This document shows, in pieces, positions 1 to 12,204 of a stretch of DNA of 64,000 bases. The DNA comes from Papaver somniferum (lineage: Eukaryota; Streptophyta; Magnoliopsida; Ranunculales; Papaveraceae): contig NC_039367.1 of NCBI RefSeq assembly GCF_003573695.1, forward strand, positions 160,100,542-160,164,541, in the 5' to 3' direction. Both the position numbers and the translations under genes were made by a program. Under the pieces are notes generated by a model. That model was not told where the DNA came from. It saw only the letters and a program-made list of their open reading frames with translations, and did no database searches. Each line of letters begins with the position of its first letter. The stretch's first letter is position 1.

Positions 1-8
1 ATGCAGCT

Positions 9-721
9 GTTAGGAAAATGGGCACCCCGAATGCAGCGGAAATCAGGATCATAATGGGCAATTGGTGATTTAAGCCTAACATGGACAAATAAGAAGAGAA
101 AGACAGGAGATAAACAACCACAACACAATATATACGTGGTTCACCTTTACAGGATACATCCACGGCCAACACCACCAGAAAAACTTCTATTAAAATCAAA
201 GACCATTACATGCTCTTCCCGCAACCAAGACAAAACCCAAAGAGTTAACAAGACAAACCCGAGAACACCATTGAAGAAACCATAGAAACAGTTCTCTAAC
301 CATTCCTGAAACCAGCCTCATGTATTCTCTTATACACAGCTGCTACTAACATAGGAGAAACATGGAAACACTAGAAACTTGGTTTAGTAAAAAGCCCCAA
401 ACCCTAAACACTAGAACACCAAAATCCTCTCTCTACAAGTTTTTATCTCGCACCGTTATTGACCTTCACGGTAGCACATGACCCTCCCTAACAAAGAGAC
501 CAAAAACCTAAGCACGAGGTTTTACCACTCTTCTAGGTTGGATTTATCTCTACACCTCTAATTCTAATTATTTATTAGTGAAACAAATTTGGCCCTTAAG
601 AATCCCTAGCTTTGTGAAAAAGTTTTCCTAACTTAACTCTTAAGTTCCTAAACTTTAGGAACAAGTTATACAAGGTAGAGTTTGACCAAAAGTCAAACTT
701 TCACAACGACTAAAACCAACA
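9..721 (-). repeat. LTR of a Ty1/copia-like element, copy 1 of 3
   Basis: The block starts with TGTTAGG and ends with CCAACA, so it has the TG...CA ends of an LTR on either strand. Just beyond the right end, read on the minus strand, lies a purine-rich stretch (CCAAGATGGAGAAT) placed where a polypurine tract precedes a 3' LTR. This orients the element to the minus strand. The same block recurs at 17166-17574 with an internal deletion and at 19410-20101 with a truncated left end. No second LTR with a primer-binding site was found for this copy. The left flank is only eight bases, so a TSD cannot be tested. Confidence 0.65.
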
Positions 722-1806
722 ATTCTCCATCTTGGATCATACTTTCAAGCATGAGACGATCACAGGAAATTACCTCCATCTTCCACCAGAGTTGTTCACC
801 ATCACTATATACCCGTAGAATCACATTTGAAGCTCATACGCGAACTTCCATCTTCATGGAACCATCTCTTCGATCTTCCCAACTACACCTCCAGAATTAT
901 ACCGATTCTGCACAAATTTGAAGCAGTGCATGCGATTGAGATCGATGGTACTTTTCCCTACTTGTCTACTACCATCATCAGAGGGAATTTGTTTTAATTT
1001 GCCACACTGACTCATTTTATGCATGTTTGAACGGGGGATGGGTATCTATTTCCAATAATCTTTTTTTTTTTGGGTATAATAAAAGAGTACACTACGACTA
1101 CGAGAAGGTATATTGTTGATACAAATAAGGTATGAAGAGTAGCCTCTAGGATCATGTACAGATTTTTGAGGGCCTTCTCGAGTAATGTCAAATTGATGTT
1201 TGTATAACTTTGAAATTGATGTTCGTAATCTTTCTGTTAGCTGTAGCGCTTATTTGACTTTTCCATTTATCTTGTCATTCATCGGGTATAAGCTATACTC
1301 TCACCGTTGAACTGATATCCCAAAAAATTTGTAACACTTTTTTACCTCATAAAGTAACATTTGAACCTCCTAACAGACTAAAACTTGTTTCCAATTCAAG
1401 TAGTCCATCATTTTGTTACAGTCTCGTTCAAGAGAGAAATTTGATAAGGCCTTCTCTCTATCCCATTTTGGACCTTCAAAATCAGCTAGTGCCTCAGCCT
1501 CTCTAACTGAAGAAGAAGGACAATTGCCTCTTCTTGCTCTTTCGAAACCTGTTGATCTACAAATTAAAATATCAACTCGTATCCAGCATTAGTAACCTTT
1601 GATATCCATGCACATCCACATCGATCTTACAAGTGTCGCCTAAAGTACTCCTCCATTTTCTGTTAGGTAAAGGATGAAATGTACTTGGAATAATCATAGT
1701 AACACCACAAACGTCTGTCCTACTAGAAGGGGTCCAAAAACGTAGGTATCTCGGCATTTGTACAGGCAAACTATAATGCTTTGTTAACCTTTCTTGTTCT
1801 TAATGA
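722..1806 (-). repeat. Internal remnant next to LTR copy 1
   Basis: This sequence follows the LTR and is repeated at 17575-18664, and in part at 20102-20615. It has no recognisable gag or pol motif. A 79-residue open frame spans the LTR border in all three copies, but it runs antisense to the inferred element and looks incidental. The block is probably the 3' non-coding end of a retroelement or a chimeric passenger segment. Confidence 0.5.
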
Positions 1807-3066
1807 CTTAATGATAACATATTCTCAAAGTTGTTATAGATAGTGATAAAAGGATTCGTTTCAGACTTGTGAAGGAAATGGAATTTTAGATTTAATAAAA
1901 CTATATATACAAAAATATTAACAATGGGCGAGAGGTACTGGGACTAAGGATTTGGCTGAATTCACTACACAGGGTTCATTCATATATTCTTTGACAAATA
2001 AAACTCAATAAAATTAACATGGACTCTGATTTTGCCAAGATAGATTCTCAAAACATCGATTGTATGTCCTAAGCATGATGTATCAAAACACCTAAGCTAA
2101 GCATACATAATCAAATTAAATAACAACCAATTAATTCAAATCATATTTCAATTTTAGATTAATGCAAAAGTCAAAAAAAAGAATAAAATAAATTACCCCT
2201 AGGATGAAATTCAGCCTCCTCCGTCGTCCCAGTGTTGGGTTTTAGCAGAAACAGAGTTTCATCAACTCTTGATTTCTGGTTCTCTGGACCTTCTCTCGAC
2301 ACCCATTCTCTGTGATACCAGAAATCTATTTATACTCCTCAGCCTCATTTACTCACGCCATAACTCAAGATAATTCTCTCTTTACTCGGCTTAAAGAGAA
2401 AATATTTTTTGGATATTTTCTTCCTTTAATTAGCTCTCCACGTGCTGAAATGATGTATAAACACTCCAAACACGATCTTACACGCTGTAGAATTGATTCA
2501 ACACTCTCCAAACACATGAGTACACGTCTAAATTTGATGTGATCATGTGATATTCATTTCTTGAACGTGCTTCCTGATTTCTTGATTGCGATGATTCCAG
2601 CCAATTATGATCAATCCTAACACCCGAAATGTCTTCCTCTATCCATATCACAAATACCCATTGAAAATCAGAGGTTTAATCGAACTCTAACCCCTCCAAA
2701 AATCGATCGACCCAACTGCCAGTGAGAAGAAATATTTTCCCGCCTTTTTCCAAAATTTGAATTATGAGAAGAAAAGTGTCCTCCCCCTAATCCTGTACGG
2801 GTGTCCCTTTAGCAATTGGGGTGGAAATAGTAATTTTTCTGGGTTCCTCCGGTACATTTCCGGGACGCTTCTGGTGCATTTATGAGGTGCCTCCGGTACA
2901 TTATCCTGGGGTGTAAAACACTACTTTTCGAGCTCATTTCGCCGCAAAGTCTTATTTCTCTAAAAACATCTACAAAAACACAAAATAACACAATAAGTAC
3001 TTAATCGAGTCTAACAATACAGAATATTGAGAACAAAATAGACATATAAATTCGTCCATCACTTAA
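1807..3066. other. Segment present in copy 1 only
   Basis: The copy at 18664/18667 jumps directly from the equivalent of 1806 to the equivalent of 3067, so these 1.26 kb are either an insertion here or a deletion there. I see no coding sequence, terminal repeats or clear TSD in it. Confidence 0.4.
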
Positions 3067-3298
3067 CATTACTTCAAAGCGTGAATGATGTTACTTCAGT
3101 GACTTAGTTCTTTGATGCATGGGAATCGATCAAGTAAATGCAGGCATAACTGTGGAAAGTGAAAGCTTTCCCAGTGGTATGTACGAGGTATATATATTCA
3201 TCTTATTACCTCTTTAACATTATTTGATAGAAAATATTAAGGATCCAAATATATATTTTTTAATACTTCCTACGTTCCATTTTATTTGATGTTGTAGT

Positions 3299-3928
3299 GA
3301 TACAGGAGTATCGTAGCAGAAGAAGAATGATGTGAAGAATATCTTCACATGAGCCGTGCAGATCATATGCACAGAAGACATGTGAAGATTATATTCACAC
3401 AGGGACAGTTAAGACTGCCAGATGAGCCTAGGTTTAGTTGAGCCATACTATGGTTAGAGAATGTCTAGAAGATACTAAATGTTGGTCGACCAGTTTGTTT
3501 GTTCAACAAGACTTGAGGTTTCCTTACTTAGATTAGGATTCCTAGTTTATATGAGTTCTAAAAACTCATAGCTTTTGAGGTTTCCTACTTTAGATAGGAT
3601 TTCTAGTTTAGATGAGTTCTAAACCTCATAGCTTTATTTTCTTTTTAAGCAAGTTTACACTCCTATAAAAGGAGGAGATTTGTATGGTCGACCAACATCT
3701 AGTATTTTCTAGACACTCTCTAGACATAGTATGGCTCAACTAAACCTAGGCTAATGATTAGCCTCATCTGGCAGCCTTAGCTGTCCCTGTGTGAATATAA
3801 TCTTCACACGTCTTCTGTGCATATGATCTGCACGGATCATGTGAAGATATTATTCATATCATTCTTCTTCTGCTCATGTGAAGATATTCTTCACATCATT
3901 CTTCTTCTTCTACGATACTCCTGAATCA
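3299..3928. repeat. Foldback element with about 200-bp inverted arms
   Basis: The left arm (about 3299-3490) starts GATACAGGAGTATCGTAG, and the right arm (about 3690-3928) is its near-complete reverse complement. Both arms contain the short palindrome GTGAAGAATATCTTCAC and the CATATGATCTGCAC block in inverted form. The right arm carries one extra copy of the AGAAGAAGAATGAT...CACATGA unit. The loop holds a 62-bp tandem duplication and a TATA-like CTATAAAAGGAGGAG. A left-arm-only copy lies at 18901-19215. It could be a foldback/MITE element or the head-to-head remains of LTRs. Confidence 0.6.
3512..3637. repeat. 62-bp tandem duplication in the foldback loop
   Basis: Two consecutive units begin GAGGTTTCCT and end with CTCATAGCTTT. 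The related copy near 19105-19170 has a single unit, so the duplication arose after the two copies separated, or was lost there. Confidence 0.7.
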
Positions 3929-4861
3929 TGGATCCCCCATTTTAGGAAGCTGAAACTCATGTGTAAGCTCTGAACTCCCACAGTCAGAAACACAACCCAA
4001 ACCTTCTCTTCTAGTACTGAGATTGGTTTCACCAATAGAAAACATCCACTCATTCCTCCTATCTTTAAAATATGAAAATATTAATCTCTGTTTATCATCT
4101 ACTATTTTGAAATCAGAGACCACCATCTTCTTTTTCTTCTTTCCTCGATCAAAAACAAACACTTCATGATTTGATCGCTGCTGTTGTAGGATATTGTTGT
4201 AACGTTTCCATGTCTTTGGTACCCTGCATAATCGCTCGCACATCAGCTTATCTTCATGAATAGCATTCATTAGTTCACCTTTGCATACTGAAACAAAGTC
4301 TCTGATTGCAATAATACGTCTTGCAAGTAAATGTTCAGTCGTCTTCTTTTTCTGTCTTGTCAGCACATCCTCTTCATGGTCTATTACCAAGTTAGTGCTG
4401 ACATTGTCTAAACTTTGTTGTTGGTGAAAGTTATTGACCCTTGATCGTAACAATGGAGTTGGACCAATAACTAACTTTCATGGTCCATTGCTGACAGTAA
4501 CACAACCTATTGCACCATCATTGTAAACCAAATCTTGTTTGATAAGGTACAAAGGAACGCCAACATCTAATGACATAGGATATATAATCTCTCCCTCCTT
4601 GTTCATGTCTTGATCAATTATCGACAATCTAGTCTCTAAACCCAAGTTACGAACGTTGGATTCACCCTCTCCAAAAAGTCCAGTTTGTATAATACGGTTG
4701 CAACTTGTTGCAATTTCCATCCCTATTAGGTTCTTTAACAGTCCTACGAACGTGATAAGGGGCCTTTCAGGTTTTCCAGTGTCTATGTATAACACGTCCT
4801 TTGCAGCACCACCATGTTCATGTCTGGAATCATTCAACCTACAGAAACTGACGTCAAGCAT
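3926..4861 (-). pseudogene. Unrecognised protein-coding frame broken by one stop
   Basis: On the minus strand a single frame runs 312 codons from an ATG to a terminal stop, broken only by one in-frame TGA at 4478-4480. The residues on both sides (VTVSNGP, stop, KLVIGPTPLLRSRV) read on without a frame change. The first half looks like a globular segment (KPERPLITFVGLLKNLIGME). The second half is basic, with RQKKKTTEHLLARR and a KKKKK run. I do not recognise the family. The terminal stop lies in the edge of the right arm of the foldback repeat, so the real 3' end may have been replaced. It may be a fragment of a host gene carried by repeats, or one exon of a larger gene whose 5' part lies at higher coordinates. 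Confidence 0.45.
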
Positions 4862-5295
4862 ATCTTTTTTTCTTTTCCCATCCTTTTACTGCAATGCAGT
4901 TCCAAACAAATACCAAAATTTTGCATAATTTGGCTTTTCATAAGAATTCATAGGTACTGACTTGCAACTTGGATCAAACCCCAGCAATCCAACACCTCAT
5001 GGCAGGTCTCATCTGCCACAGTATTCCTCCTGGAATTCAAGAAAATCCTTCCTCGAATTCGACTTGTATGATTTTCGGCACAAGTTTCCTTGTGACAAAA
5101 ATTTCTCTTGTACTAGTCTGAATTCAAACTAATACTTTCTGCTATATATGAAACTTGAGTTTCATGACTACCACTTTCTTAACATATTGATGGAATACAT
5201 AAACAATAGTTTTTTAAATCCCCCATCAACGTATTTCTCCTGGTGTTAAGTAAAATTCTCCCATGAATCTTACTTCTGTAATTTTCTCTACCAAC
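4862..5295. other. No gene seen
   Basis: AT-rich sequence between the broken frame and the CACTA-like terminus. It could hold upstream exons of the minus-strand frame, but no convincing exon was found. Confidence 0.5.
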
Positions 5296-8200
5296 CACTA
5301 CAAAAATGATGATTTATAACCACGACCCTATTTCCACGGATTCATATATCCGTGGCTATTGACCACATATTGCCACGCCAAATCCACAGTCATGGAAAAT
5401 AGACCCCTCATTTGCTACGGCATAATATAAATTTGCCACGAGTGTAGGTTTATAAGTTACCAGTCCGTCGGATGATCTCTACTGACGACAGAGTGGGCCG
5501 TGGGTATTGTAGGGCTTTTTCTTCGGGAATAAAATTAGTGCTGTAGCTAACCCCAAGTCGTTCTAGTAAACCAAAAGGAACCCACGATCCCCATCTTAAG
5601 AGATAAACCCCACTCCCAGTTCCCCCTCAACTCTTCCCTTTCTTCGATTATGCATACTAAAAGAGAAAATCAATACTCTGAAACCCTTTACGCAGAGAAG
5701 ACAATCTTTCAAGTAAGTTGGGGTTTGTGTAAAATTAAGTATTCTTATTTTGATTTTCATAAACTAAGGTTTTAAAGTAGTATCTGTTCTTTTTGTTAGA
5801 TTCGACCTAATTGTATATCGGTCTTCAATTTTTTTTAAAATGATTAATAATTATATCTTCTTTGATTTGAACTGTTTTCCGATATTGTATCAGATTTGGA
5901 ATAAAGAAATGCATCAATTTCTTCCTTTTCTGCAAGTCTTCATAGATTTTGAGATCCAATTGTATCTTAGCAAGATGGTAAGAAAGTTGATTACTTGTTC
6001 CTTTCCTTTCCTGGTACGAATGTCATACGTTTTGAGTTTCTGTTAGATCCATAGTATGATTTTTGTTTTATCCTAGTAAAGGTTCATGCTTTAACATCAA
6101 CTCTATTATGTCTTCTTTTATCCACACGGTGAGTGATTCCATTTTCAAGTGCAATCTGTCTATGCAAAACCCATTATGTAAGTTTTTCTAGGTTGGTTAT
6201 TCCATAAGAATATATCTGCTTTCAGTAAGAGATGTGCATCATGAATGTTTATTGAGACTCCATTCTTGTGAAACCAGCTGTTTAAGGGTAGGTTATTGGC
6301 TTTTATCAAGAGTTTATGTAAATGCTTTTCTGTCTGGTATTCTCTCTCCAGAAAGGAAGGAGAAACATTGCCTCTTGGTTTTTTGTTTCGGTTGGTGATT
6401 AATATCACAAGTTGTCATTCACCTGGATATATTTGGTAGAATCTTGTTTTAGCAAACTATTTTCTGGCAAGTGTTGTGTTTAGTGGAAATGTAGCCTCTT
6501 TCGCATCTTTTACAAGTCAACTGCATCAATTCTTTCTATTTAACCACTTTCCACAGATTAGGAGGAGGCTTAGCCATGAGTGTTCAGTTCGATGTGTGTG
6601 GTAAACATCTTTCAATTGAACCTTTATTTATTTTTTGAACAACGGGGATCCATTTTTTCGGCAGATGGTGATTCTTGCTTACTGTTGGGATGTGGTATGT
6701 ATATCTGAAGGTGGTCATATTACTTATATTCATTCAAGGATCAAGGTTTCATCAATGTCACATCCTAGAAAGCATGTGATCATTCTGTTCTAAATTGATT
6801 TTTATTCCTTTTCTAGGAAAGGGGTAAAATCTAAATGGTTTTCCTAGGCCACACAGGCTACTTGGATCGCGTAGTTGCACGTAATTCAAGCAAACAATTA
6901 ATCCTTTAAACTACCAGCCTTGCTTTGTGATTTTCGTAGGCACTTGGCAGTCTGTATTTTAATCCTATTATTATCACTCATCCGCTCCGGCCTTTGGGTT
7001 TTATATCATAACCGGTTCGTGGGATGGGAGTATGTGAATCTTTTTGCTAGATGTTTCCAAGAAAATATATTACAATTCAGAAATGATCCTTCTGTCATGC
7101 TTTTGTTTCTCTGAAATGTTCTGCAGTATTAATAGTGTGGAATGTAACCTTAACTACTCACATATCATAATTGCAAACAACACAATATACCTAGACCAAA
7201 ATTGATAAAGTAACTTTACTATTTCCCATTAACTAATAGTTTGAGCCATGCTTGAGTTTGGTTGCACTTCTGTCATTTGATGTGTTCTAATATAGATTGC
7301 AGAAATGGAAAACGTAGAAACTTCGTAGAGCCAGAGAAGCAAAAGAAGTCAAGTGAAAGCTGGCTGGTAAGGATTTCTGTGTTTATATACCAATTATTAT
7401 TTTGTGTAGTGGTGCAAGATAGCCGATGTTTATCTTCTAGGTGTGTTTGTATTCCATTTTGTGTGGCACCAAAAGGCTGGTATCTACTATATTTTGCGTT
7501 TTAATAGTCATGGAAGTCTAAGATGTGATCATGAGAGACCAGATTTCTTTTTTTGAGAGAGACCAGAATTTGGCGATCTGAAAAGCGTTAACTATGTAAG
7601 ATGAAGTTATGTTCATGTACTTGACAACATTCTCTATTTAGCTTATGTACTCTCAAGTAATTTAATCTTTTCAATATTGGAGAATGAACCCATGGAGCAC
7701 TCCATATAATGTGGAGCATTCCCTAGTTGGAGAACAGTCGATGGTTATTCTGTCAATAAATTGCTTTATATGTTAGAGACATCTTTGTTTTTCTATGGTA
7801 ATGGAATGAGACTACTGGATGGTTCTCTTTCCTATCATAAAAACTTATTTGTTTCTTCAAATATTTTAACTAAATAGCCCTATTTTTATGTTCTCCATTC
7901 ATGTGGTTTCAAATATTTTAACTAAATAGCCCTACTTTATGTTCTCCAAGCTTGTGGCAGTGGTAGGAGTTTGTCAATCTGGATCTTTCCTTGCTCTAAG
8001 TACATTTCGAGAATTGGAACTTGCTCTCCGACGCAAGACTTGGTGTTTGATGACTATCAAGTAATTTCTCATTCCTAGAAATCCTTGAGGAAATTAATTT
8101 TGTTCCCCATATGACATCATCTTTGTGTATCTGTAGCTACCAGTTTCACTACTCTTTAATAATTAAAGGCGTAATCATCTTTTCTATTTGCTATTTGATG

Positions 8201-9180
8201 TCCAGTAGTAAAGATCACATTCTCTTCCTTCGAAATAATTTTAGTATTATCATCACATTTAACAGAGCCTCTAGGTCTCTTATATAATGACTTAGTAATG
8301 TGAACTCCAAGAATCCTTCACATTTAATTGTTTTTCGGACTATTCTGATCTCCTTGCTTATGTTTCTGCCATGGCCTGAATTTATGCGTAACTAGGTGTT
8401 TTTGCTCGAGCCTCGAATATATAAGTGGATATTTGTATTTATTTGAATCCATAGGTGTACATGGGAGAACACAATTTGTTATTTTGATGTGCATATGATT
8501 CTATATCTTCTTAAATGGATATGGTTTAGACATAGCTTATATGAGGCATCCATGGATGTGTGTAGTATATAGTAGATTTTTTTTTAAATGTTATGTGTCA
8601 TTGATATCAAATTTGACGTTTATATTTTGCAGATTCCATTAATTGAAAGATATTTGTGTTCAAAGTCATATGTTGATTAACTTTGGAAGTAAGGAATCCA
8701 TAAGTGATAATTGATGTATTTTATTTTCCCGTATTCGATTAGAATTTTTTTTTGAAACTTGTACCAGACTCGAAATGTTTTACTGTTAAATATTTTTATT
8801 TGCTTTTGATGAATGTAATCAATCATAACTTTGTAGTATTTGTGTGTGTTTTTGAATGAAAGAATTGTTTTCTTGGAAATTTTGTAGTGTTAATATTGGT
8901 CATTTTAATGGCTAGCAACCAAAATATCATCTTTTAAATAGCTACAGTAAAATCACTGGCAAATGATCTTGGAGCAACAAACACGAACATAACAAATAGC
9001 TGAAACCGCCGCTAATAACCAAATACGTGTGACATCCAACTGATAATCATCCACGACGGGAGGCGTGGTAAACGCTCTTCCACTAATAGCCACGCCGTAA
9101 AAACCGTGGCAAGCACCGTGGCAAATAGTATTAGCCACCGGACTATTTGTTACGGCATGCCATCCGTGGCAAGTTGTCTT
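5296..9180. mobile_element. CACTA-like (En/Spm) DNA transposon region, degenerate
   Basis: The left edge reads CACTACAAAAATGATGA, the canonical CACTA terminus. It is followed by short subterminal repeats in both orientations (CCACGG, CCGTGG, GCCACG, GCTACGGC). The same type of repeat is dense at about 9040-9180 (CCACGAC, GCCACGCC, CCGTGGCAAG), as expected near the other end. No clean TTTTTGTAGTG terminus or matching 3-bp TSD follows. A TTTTGTAGTG occurs at 8880-8889, but its flank (TTA) does not match the left flank (AAC). The interior has no transposase I can recognise. A 150-bp interior piece (about 7276-7427) also occurs at 19255-19409. Confidence 0.5.
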
Positions 9181-10544
9181 TAAAATCTTTGATTCCTGAA
9201 TTGAAAGTCTGGTTGATAATGGTAGTCATGAGAGTAAAACGACCAGTTATAGCGTTGCACCTTAGCACACTTTTCTGGTCCAATCTTAAGTACCCTTGTA
9301 ACTTTAAAGCTTCCGGGATTCGGGTAACACTTTGGTAGTCGGAATACATCTGTTTAATCACCAGAATTTCGATGTCAAATGCACCAGTGGTGGAGGAGTC
9401 CAATACGTACACCAGCAATCACCTTTATCTTGTTCTACTGACACTCGATGATTCTGGCAGTAGTGCTGTCTCGTCGAGGACACCGACATAAGCGCTCTTA
9501 ATTTTCATTGGTAAAGCATTTTAACTACTCATCATATTCAATCTTGTGACAACTATGGATTCCATTTGTCTGCTTTACAGGTAATCTGTCGTTATATGTC
9601 TTGATAATCCTAGAGATTTCGCTTTTAGATTTAAACTCGAACAAACACACCAGTAATTTCCCCATGATTTTAGTTGCCATTGATTCTATATAAACGTTTA
9701 GCTGGATATTTCTTTTAACTTTTCCAGACATGCCAAGAATGCGGGAGCGAGCTTTGATTGAGCAACAATGGGCTAGTCTTGACCTACTATGCCGTATGAG
9801 AAAAGTAATAAAAAATGAACATACTAAAAGAGGAGTCCTCTTTTTAAGAGGGAAAGAATGGATGTGTAGACGGAATTTTTTTTTCCTTTATAACTTCATC
9901 GTTCTCTGTTTTTGCTTGCAAGAATCCGTCAACCTTCTCAGTGAAAAAACAACTATTAACCATAAGGTCCATAACCATTTATAAAAAGTCAATGTATTCT
10001 TGACTCTGATTACCAATGTTTACTTGTGTTGGTTCAGGATGGGTAAGAACTTACGTCTTTCTCACTTTTGCATACATTTATTTGTTGCCTTTAAACATTT
10101 CAAGAACTATTTTGAAATTTCATCTTATAGTTCGATACCAGTAGTTTGTCGGTTAGCAAAAACCTAATTTTTAAGATTAACTAGTCCAATTATGCGCAAT
10201 GTATTCCCTCTCAAAACAAAAATAGTGAAGCATATCATGGTTTAAATACACCAGTTTAGTAATTTGCTGGTAAATTACTAGTAAATATATGACTTACACG
10301 AATGGAGAATAACAGATGAAGCGACGATTTTCGTCAACGATCGTTCCGCCTTTTGCTCGGTTATTATTTCTTTCATTTCTCTAAACTCGAAACATGACTC
10401 ACTGGTAAGGCTGCTATTATTCAGTTTATCTAAGAGGCGGTCTTATTTATCCTACAAAACATCATACCAAAAAGTCTATTTTCGGTACATATAGCAATGT
10501 AGCATTTCGTTTGTTGATATATCGGTTTCGGTACATATGTCACT
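9181..10544. other. Non-coding; contains a diverged repeat
   Basis: Roughly 9552-9735 is a diverged copy of 16930-17115 (shared TTCCATTTGTCTGCTTTAC and TTGCCATTGATTC). The other copy lies just left of LTR copy 2. Nothing else was recognised. Confidence 0.5.
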
Positions 10545-11336
10545 ATGCTGCATGCCCTCTTTGATAATGAAACTGTAAAGAATATTTGTAAGATGAAGAT
10601 TCCTTTTGAGGATGTGGATGAACTTAGATGGACTCCAGCTTACAATGGTGAGTTTTCTGTTAAAACTGCTTATAGAGTTGTAACTGATAAAGTCATTGGT
10701 CCAGTTCAGGATAATTTTAATCGAAAAACTTTTTGGAAACTTAATCTGCCACAAAAAATTAAGCATTTCCTATGGAAGTGTGTTAATGATTGCCTTGCTG
10801 TAAATGGGAATATAGGCAGGTATGTTCAACATGTTGATAAAGATTGCCATGTAACTAAGGATATGTATGCTAATGTGAATAGTGTTTTTATAGGGTTGTA
10901 TATTGGCAGGAATCTAAAATATTGGATAGCAAACTGGTGTGAAAATGGACCAATTAATAGACATATTAACTCTGACTTTGTTGTTTGTGTTGGTTTTATG
11001 CTATGGCATGCCTGGAAGTTAAGATGTGCAAAAGTATTTGATAATGTGCAAGTGCAAGTAGATTTGTTTAAAAGACAGGTGCAAAGTGACATTACTGAAT
11101 GGAATAATATTCACAGGCAGCAAAACATTAATAGTTCTGGTGGTACACAGAGCACAAGAACCACAATTTGGAGTCTACCAGACAATGGATTTACAAAAGT
11201 TAATTTTGATGGATCCTTTCTAAAAGATTCTAATTTTATGGGATGTGGTCTAATAGATTTTCTGATGCAGGGACATATGTTTGGAGCAGTATCTACTCAA
11301 ACAGTAACTTATGATTAAGAACAAGCAGAGGCCTTA

Positions 11337-11829
11337 GAGCAACCACAGTGGGCGAGTAAAACTATAAATATGGTCCACAAAGCAGACACAACGGGACGGA
11401 CTAAAGAGCAAAACCCGGACTAAAACCAAATCTCAGAATATATTTGTCTGGGACCAAGACCAAAACCAAATATAGTCGAGCGGACATTATAAGTGCGCCT
11501 GATATCGAGCGAAGGTATAATGTGAGTCCGATCCGTATGATGGTGGGGCGAAGGTATAATGTGAGCCTGATGAGTGGGGCGAAGCTATAATGTGAGCCTG
11601 ATGATGGGGCGAAGGTATAATGTGATCCTCAATGAGGTGAAGGTATAATGTGATCTTGATGGATGGTGGGGCGAAGGTATAAAATGATCCCGTGATGGGG
11701 CGGGCGTATAAAGTGATCCTGACCAAATTTACTCTTCCACCCTAGTGTAACACCACAAACTAAACTTAAATTTGGTCGTTTTTTTTTGGTATTTGGTTTA
11801 TGATTTTGATCGCACCATTGCAGTTGCTC
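11337..11829. mobile_element. PIF/Harbinger-like MITE inserted in the LINE
   Basis: The element is flanked by TTA on both sides (11334-11336 and 11830-11832), the typical PIF/Harbinger target duplication. Its ends are inverted: GAGCAACCACAGTGGGCGA at the left and the complement of GAGCAACTGCAATGGTGCGA at the right. Removing the element plus one TTA restores the LINE frame exactly (EAL joined to AAYEAIKMAQE). It has no coding capacity and carries a tandem repeat inside. Confidence 0.85.
11505..11725 (+). repeat. About 30-bp minisatellite inside the MITE
   Basis: Some seven or eight degenerate units follow the pattern GGGGCGAAGGTATAATGTGA plus CCTGATGAT. They fill much of the element. The apparent minus-strand protein over this stretch is only the repeat translated. 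Confidence 0.8.
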
Positions 11830-12204
11830 TTAGCAGCATATGAAGCAATAAAGATGGCACAAGAGAAAGGAGTGTCGCAGCTGCACCTGGAAGGAGATAA
11901 TCTAGATGTAATAAATGCCATAAATGGCAGAGTAGGTTCTGTTAGATGGAGAAACAACAATATTATTAACGGTTGTAAGTTTGTATTGAGAACCTTTACC
12001 TCATGGGTCTATACTCATGCTGTCAGAGATCTCAATGGGGTAGCTGATCATCTAGCAAATAAGGTTGGGACTGGTAGTTTAGCTAATGAGATTTGGAATG
12101 ATAATGATATGCTAAGTGATCTAATTTCTCTTATATGAGAAAAATATTGTATGGTCTCCTTTTAAGTTTAATTCAAATCTCTCATCTTTCTTATTAAAAA
12201 AAAA

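Larger units (their letters stand above)
10545..12204 (+). mobile_element. LINE 3' remnant: zf-RVT and RNase H domains, split by a MITE
   Basis: The first part (to 11333) encodes the zinc-binding reverse-transcriptase region of plant L1-like LINEs (FWKLNLPQKIKHFLWKC). It continues into the start of an RNase H domain (KVNFDGSF). After the MITE the frame resumes at 11833 with the rest of RNase H (LHLEGDNLDVINAI, then HAVRDLNGVADHLANKVG). One in-frame TAA lies before EQAEAL near 11318. A short A-run at 12196-12204 fits the 3' tail. The RT core and endonuclease are absent, so this is a 5'-truncated dead copy. I could not fix its 5' junction or TSD. Confidence 0.8.

Noticed and set aside
682..921. 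A 79-residue plus-strand frame preserved at 682-921, 17535-17774 and 20062-20301
   Set aside because: It crosses the LTR/internal border in the antisense direction and has no known motif. Its preservation is explained by the young age of the duplicates.
8880..8889. TTTTGTAGTG as the right terminus of the CACTA element
   Set aside because: The flanking triplet does not match the left flank, and further subterminal repeats lie beyond it.
11487..11726. Histidine-rich minus-strand protein
   Set aside because: It is the MITE minisatellite translated antisense, with no start context or family.
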